Origin: Fusobacterium sp.
GTDB lineage: Bacteria > Fusobacteriota > Fusobacteriia > Fusobacteriales > Fusobacteriaceae
DNA: 7,357 nucleotides
Direction: 5' to 3'
Assembly: GCA_020024855.1 (NCBI GenBank)
Contig: JAHHTB010000085.1
Span: 1 to 7,357, forward strand
In this document: piece by piece, positions 3,957 through 7,357 of the stretch
How positions within the stretch are numbered: the first letter of the stretch is position 1
How the letters are laid out: the number at the start of each line of letters is the position of its first letter
Notes under the pieces: generated by a model
Database searches by the model: none
Told to the model about the DNA's origin: nothing
What the model saw: only the letters and a program-made list of their open reading frames with translations
Translations under genes and position numbers: made by a program

Positions 3957-3986
3957 AAAAAAGCACCTAGATTTCTCTAAGTGCTT
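3957..3986 (-). terminator. Intrinsic terminator of the portal-toxin-immunity operon
   Basis: On the minus strand AAGCAC-T-TAGA pairs with TCTA-G-GTGCTT (6 and 4 pairs around one mismatch or wobble position) and is followed by TTTTTTATT. It stands about 20 bases after the immunity gene stop, so it closes the late operon before the regulatory block. Confidence 0.85.
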
Positions 3987-4004
3987 AATTATTAACTTTA
4001 ATTT

Positions 4005-4217
4005 TTATTTACTTGTATCTTTAAAAAATTCAGCCCAATATGGATTCTCTTTATCAAATATCTCTTTTTCTTCCTTTGTTAAGTTGTAAGGATAGTCTGC
4101 AAATAAATTGTAGATTTTCTTTTTATCAAAACTAAATAAAAATTCTCCTTTGGTATCCAAGTCATTAACCCACCAAATAGTATCATCTTTATTTTCTTTA
4201 TAAAAATCACTTTTCAT
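4005..4217 (-). CDS. Candidate immunity protein to the MuF-linked toxin (70 aa)
   Basis: The protein is small, acidic and rich in aromatic residues: MKSDFYKENKDDTIWWVNDL, then GEFLFSFDKKKIYNLFADYP, a helical KEEKEIFDKENP and a closing YWAEFFKDTSK. It may belong to a small uncharacterised DUF family (possibly DUF7675, from memory and unverified). The start is the ATG at 4217, because AAGGAG lies nine bases before it. The TTG at 4226 touches that ribosome site and cannot be the start. It overlaps the toxin-bearing gene by 11 bases and is the last gene before the terminator, the classic position and size of an immunity protein, which binds its toxin in the cytoplasm and spares the producer. There is no signal peptide or membrane segment. 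Direct evidence for toxin binding is lacking, so the role is inferred from position. Confidence 0.65.
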   Translation of the reverse strand: MKSDFYKENKDDTIWWVNDLDTKGEFLFSFDKKKIYNLFADYPYNLTKEEKEIFDKENPYWAEFFKDTSK

Positions 4218-5925
4218 ATCCCTCAACTCCTTTTAGCTGCTTTTCTTTAGCTGTATTAATAAATCCTAGTATTTGATTAAATTCTTTGTTATTCTTTAAA
4301 GTATCAATATCAATTAACATGCTTGGAGGGGTTAAAACAACACCAGCTCTTCTATAAGATTTTTGACATCCAAAACGATTTTTTAATACATTCATATCAA
4401 AAGTCTTAAATCCATTATATTTAGCTGACTGTAACTCTAAATATTCATATCCCTTTTCTATTTTTTTTATTATTGCTGCATGTCTACCGATAGCTAAGTA
4501 ATATTCCTTTTTCTCTTCCACATTAACTATTAATTTTTTTATAGCTGTAAAATCATTTTTCTCCTTAACAACCCAACTTTTTATACCTTCTAATTCTGTG
4601 ATTTCTAAAATAGTTTTATTACTTGCAAACATAGCTTGACTATTTCCACCTCTAAAATCTAAAACTCTATAGCCATTCTTGTTTCCAGCATATGCAAAGG
4701 CTAAAGATGAACAAGAACCTCTTGTTTTATCTCCACCACCAAGTTCTGAAATTATAATCTCTTCAAAAGGAATCGTTGAATATTTTTCTATACCTATGTA
4801 TTCAATTTCCTTTTCTATGCATCTTTTTATTACTGAATTATTTGAGTTGTTATCTAATCCTATTATACCACTTTCTTCAAATTTTTGCTCTACATATTTA
4901 TTATACCACTCTTTATAAGTCATATTTTGTGGAACATATCCCACTTTTCCATCTTTTCCTCTTGCTACTCTTTCTCCTGTATCTACATCATCTGGAAACC
5001 AAGGAACTGTAGTAGTTCTACAATTAGGATGAAAAGGTGGAGCTGTTACTCCTACTTGATAATCTTTCCTATCAAATATTTTTCCATCAAGATCCTGACA
5101 TATAGTAGAAGTATGTAAGTCTAGTGTAGCTAGTATTTCATATTTATCTACAGATAAATCTTTATAAGCTTGCTCTTGTGCTTTAGATGCATAAGCAGCA
5201 CTCTCTGTTGTAACTAATCTACTTGCTACATACTTCTTATTTTTTATCTTAGAACTTACAAATTGTGATATATCATTAACTACATCATCAAGATTTCCCC
5301 CTCTTATAAGTGTTTGAGTAAGTCCTGTATGGAGAGTATTTACTAGACTAGCTTTATCTTCCCATATCCTTGTAGAAAAGTCTTTCCCATCTGTTGCCCA
5401 TGGTTTATGAATTATCTGAGATATTTTTCTGTTATCTAATTTATTAAAACTAGATTGAATACTTCCTATTCCTTTATCTATTTCAAATATTGTATGATAA
5501 TATGTATCTTTATATATTCTGCATAAGTAATCCTCCATGCTTCTATCTCTAGTAGTGTACATATTTTCAATTCTATCTTGTATTTGAATTTTAAGAGCTT
5601 CTAATCTTTGAACATGAACTCTAGCTGATGCATTTTCTAACTGCTTTAGCCATTGTCCAGATACCTCATTTTCTTTTCCTCTTTGTATGTACTCCTCTAC
5701 TGTCCACTTAAACTCTTGTAACTCTTTTTTAGATAATAACTCCTTAGCTCCTGAGAGGCTGATATCATTATTCTTAGCTATTCTCCCTAACCAATATTCA
5801 ATATCTTTCTCTAAACCAGCTAATGCCTTATTATACTCTCTCTCAATAGTTGAATAGTATCTCCTATTATCTCTATCTCTTCTCTCCTCTTCTGATATAA
5901 ATCTATCAGCCCAGTAACTATTCAT
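4207..5925 (-). CDS. MuF-type minor head protein fused to a papain-like toxin domain
   Basis: The N-terminal part (about 1-345) is an SPP1 gp7/Mu gpF minor head protein that sits at the portal inside the capsid. It has a long helical region and then the MuF signature at about 262-310, with C276, the PPFHPNCR box (H299, C302) and VPWF. After a Ser/Asn-rich linker (356-365), residues about 370-572 form a separate domain. GSCSSLAFAYAGNKNGY (C405), GRHAAIIK (H482) and YLELQS (Q499) match the Cys-His-Asp/Asn/Gln order of papain-fold toxins such as Tox-PL, so a peptidase or deamidase is likely. At 572 residues it is well beyond SPP1 gp7 (about 310). Such MuF polymorphic toxins of temperate phages are thought to be ejected with the DNA or used against competitors. 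It overlaps the portal gene by 8 bases with a poor ribosome site, so it is probably coupled. A candidate immunity gene follows. Enzymatic activity and target are inferred. Confidence 0.9.
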   Translation of the reverse strand: MNSYWADRFISEEERRDRDNRRYYSTIEREYNKALAGLEKDIEYWLGRIAKNNDISLSGAKELLSKKELQEFKWTVEEYIQRGKENEVSGQWLKQLENASARVHVQRLEALKIQIQDRIENMYTTRDRSMEDYLCRIYKDTYYHTIFEIDKGIGSIQSSFNKLDNRKISQIIHKPWATDGKDFSTRIWEDKASLVNTLHTGLTQTLIRGGNLDDVVNDISQFVSSKIKNKKYVASRLVTTESAAYASKAQEQAYKDLSVDKYEILATLDLHTSTICQDLDGKIFDRKDYQVGVTAPPFHPNCRTTTVPWFPDDVDTGERVARGKDGKVGYVPQNMTYKEWYNKYVEQKFEESGIIGLDNNSNNSVIKRCIEKEIEYIGIEKYSTIPFEEIIISELGGGDKTRGSCSSLAFAYAGNKNGYRVLDFRGGNSQAMFASNKTILEITELEGIKSWVVKEKNDFTAIKKLIVNVEEKKEYYLAIGRHAAIIKKIEKGYEYLELQSAKYNGFKTFDMNVLKNRFGCQKSYRRAGVVLTPPSMLIDIDTLKNNKEFNQILGFINTAKEKQLKGVEGYEK

Positions 5926-7345
5926 CTACATCATCTGGATTTTTATTCCCAAATGCTCCTCCATAAGTATCTAGCTCTTTTTCTTTTTGATTTTTAATTT
6001 TTTCTAACTCGTCCACAGGGTTTTTTATCCATGGGTGTTGAGCTATAATAGTTTCATCAGATATTATCCCAACTGAAGCTTTACAGTTAGCTATAGTTTG
6101 AGATTCATTTACCAGGATATCTTTATTGAATATGATATCTACTTTCTCATTCTCAAAATCTCCAAAGCCCATATGACTGAAATATGCATTAACAAAATAG
6201 AATAGCTTATCTAATCCATTTCTAAACTCTACTTCCATTCCAGTGGCATCTAAGTCTATATCAGCATACATAGATTGAATATTCATTTCATTAGGATTAT
6301 TTCCTAACCTATCGTCTTTAGCATTGAATCCCTTACCATTTTCAATTAATGCATCTTTAAATATTTTTATAATATCCTTATAGTTTTGAGCATTAAGTTC
6401 AACAGTAAGCTTTTCTACTCCGCCATCACTTTTAACTTTTACAGCTCCATAGGTAGATAGATTTTGTCTAAACTCTCCTAATTTTTGTCCATCATAATTT
6501 TTTAATATTAAGATACAGTTACGAGGATTTTCATCCAAGTTATTTTCAAAATTGGAAACAGCTTTATTAATACCATCTTGTAAATTTTTAACTCTCAATA
6601 TCAAAGGTTTTTCAAGCAAGTTATATTTAAAAGGAATTATAGGCAACCTATCCCAATTGAATTGAGCATCTCCTATGCTAAAATAATTATAATGTGAGTC
6701 ATATTTCAAAGATCCATAATGGTATTTATATCTATCTATTCCAGCTAAACTATAAATATCAACTATTTCTACATCTTCTAACATAGAACCAGTCCATTCT
6801 TGAATAGTATAAATTCTTATGACAAACTCTAAATCCGTATGCCCTTCATCTTTCCATATTGGTAATATTTGACAAGGCTCAAATCTTTTGAATACAAAAT
6901 CTCCTTTATCATTATAGTGAGGATATAACCAAGCTATTCCGCCATTTAATGAATCTTCTCCTACATTTTTAAGAGTTCTATGAAATTCTAATCCAAATAT
7001 CTTTTCTAATTGTTCCTGGTATATTTGATTGTCTGTTTGAAAAGTAAGTGGTTTTCCTAATAGATAATTTACCTTTTGATCTACTAATTTTTCATATTGG
7101 TTATCAATTCTTTTATTATTTGGCAAATTATCAACTTCTGTTAATCTACCATTTTCTCCTATTACTTCTCTTTTAGTCCACAAGATATCATGGTGTCCTA
7201 GATAATATCTTTCTCCAGTAATCATGTCTAGTCTTTTTTTGCTATGTAAAAATCTTTCGACTATATGCTCTAAATATTTCACATCTTTATCAGTGCCTTT
7301 CTCAACTCTATCTCTGTACAATTTACTTTTAAGCCAACCTAACAC
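5918..7345 (-). CDS. Phage portal protein, SPP1 gp6 type
   Basis: The portal is the twelve-subunit ring at one capsid vertex through which DNA is packed and ejected and to which the head-tail connector attaches. The 475-residue protein shows the SPP1 gp6-like pattern: an N-terminal helical part with RYYLGHHDIL, then NQYEKLVDQKVNYLLGKPLTF (about residues 82-102), a central wing and clip region with PIIPFKYN, and the C-terminal ...TIANCKASVGIISDETIIAQHPWI block with an acidic tail. It is near the length of SPP1 gp6 (about 500) and appears intact. The start is GTG at 7345, supported by GGAGGTGG four bases upstream at the edge of the window. The TAG stop lies inside the start of the MuF gene. The terminase genes would be expected just upstream, outside the window. 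No promoter is visible, so this is the inner part of a longer operon. Confidence 0.96.
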   Translation of the reverse strand: MLGWLKSKLYRDRVEKGTDKDVKYLEHIVERFLHSKKRLDMITGERYYLGHHDILWTKREVIGENGRLTEVDNLPNNKRIDNQYEKLVDQKVNYLLGKPLTFQTDNQIYQEQLEKIFGLEFHRTLKNVGEDSLNGGIAWLYPHYNDKGDFVFKRFEPCQILPIWKDEGHTDLEFVIRIYTIQEWTGSMLEDVEIVDIYSLAGIDRYKYHYGSLKYDSHYNYFSIGDAQFNWDRLPIIPFKYNLLEKPLILRVKNLQDGINKAVSNFENNLDENPRNCILILKNYDGQKLGEFRQNLSTYGAVKVKSDGGVEKLTVELNAQNYKDIIKIFKDALIENGKGFNAKDDRLGNNPNEMNIQSMYADIDLDATGMEVEFRNGLDKLFYFVNAYFSHMGFGDFENEKVDIIFNKDILVNESQTIANCKASVGIISDETIIAQHPWIKNPVDELEKIKNQKEKELDTYGGAFGNKNPDDVDE

Positions 7346-7349
7346 TATT

Positions 7350-7357
7350 CCACCTCC
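7350..7357 (-). promoter_or_regulatory. Ribosome binding site that fixes the portal GTG start
   Basis: GGAGGTGG on the minus strand lies four bases (AATA) before the GTG at 7345. No ATG stands near it, so the GTG is the true start. Confidence 0.85.

Noticed and set aside
4218..4226. TTG at 4226 as the start of the immunity gene
   Set aside because: It directly touches the AAGGAG, leaving no spacer. The ATG at 4217 has a nine-base spacer.
4679..5118. Plus-strand hydrophobic open frames inside the MuF-toxin gene
   Set aside because: They are overlapping shadows in several frames of a clearly conserved gene. The hydrophobicity comes from reversed lysine/glutamate-rich codons.
1..7357. CRISPR array or long tandem repeats
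   Set aside because: No regularly spaced direct repeats were seen anywhere in the window.

Overview
The window is AT-rich, with strong AGGAGG-type ribosome sites and intrinsic terminators ending in T-runs. Every sizeable gene is on the minus strand and all recognisable ones are phage genes, so this is part of a temperate phage or prophage. Codon use and gene types suggest a low-GC anaerobe. Fusobacterium or a relative is my best guess and a clostridium the alternative; no host gene is present to decide it.

Read in the direction of transcription (right to left), it starts with a tightly packed late operon: an SPP1 gp6-type portal (7345-5918), an SPP1 gp7/Mu gpF-type minor head protein with a long C-terminal papain-like toxin domain (5925-4207), and a 70-residue candidate immunity protein (4217-4005). 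The genes overlap by 8 and 11 bases and the operon ends at an intrinsic terminator (about 3957-3986). No scaffold, capsid or tail gene follows, which is not the usual order.

Next is a regulatory block. A 56-residue ribbon-helix-helix repressor (3857-3687) has a clear promoter carrying two GTCAGAC direct repeats. A 65-residue unknown protein (3566-3369) follows, stop-start coupled to an AntA/KilAC antirepressor (3369-2629) that ends at its own terminator. Between repressor and antirepressor operon, a strong plus-strand promoter drives a predicted 64-nt RNA ending in a perfect terminator. The layout recalls the arc-sar-ant immunity I region of phage P22. A complete tyrosine integrase (2562-1579) comes next.

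Between the integrase and the left-hand genes is the most unusual element: a plus-strand gene of about 250 nt with a consensus promoter, a heavily structured leader, a 29-residue single-membrane-span peptide (1460-1549) and a terminator. Its predicted transcript closes on itself. The 5' end pairs with the 3' end, the leader forms a long hairpin, and the Shine-Dalgarno and start region pairs with sequence spanning the peptide's own stop codon. All three helices meet in a tight three-way junction. This is the architecture of a translationally locked type I toxin mRNA, here apparently undescribed.

At the left edge, two tandem minus-strand genes (969-364 and 346-62) of probable tail-region origin share a C-terminal PKPSxxLxAFKxKF motif. 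The 970-1292 gap holds AT-rich inverted repeats and a perfect ribosome site followed by ATG-TAA. Together the window combines integration and lysogeny control with two candidate toxin systems, one carried on a capsid protein and one self-silenced RNA.
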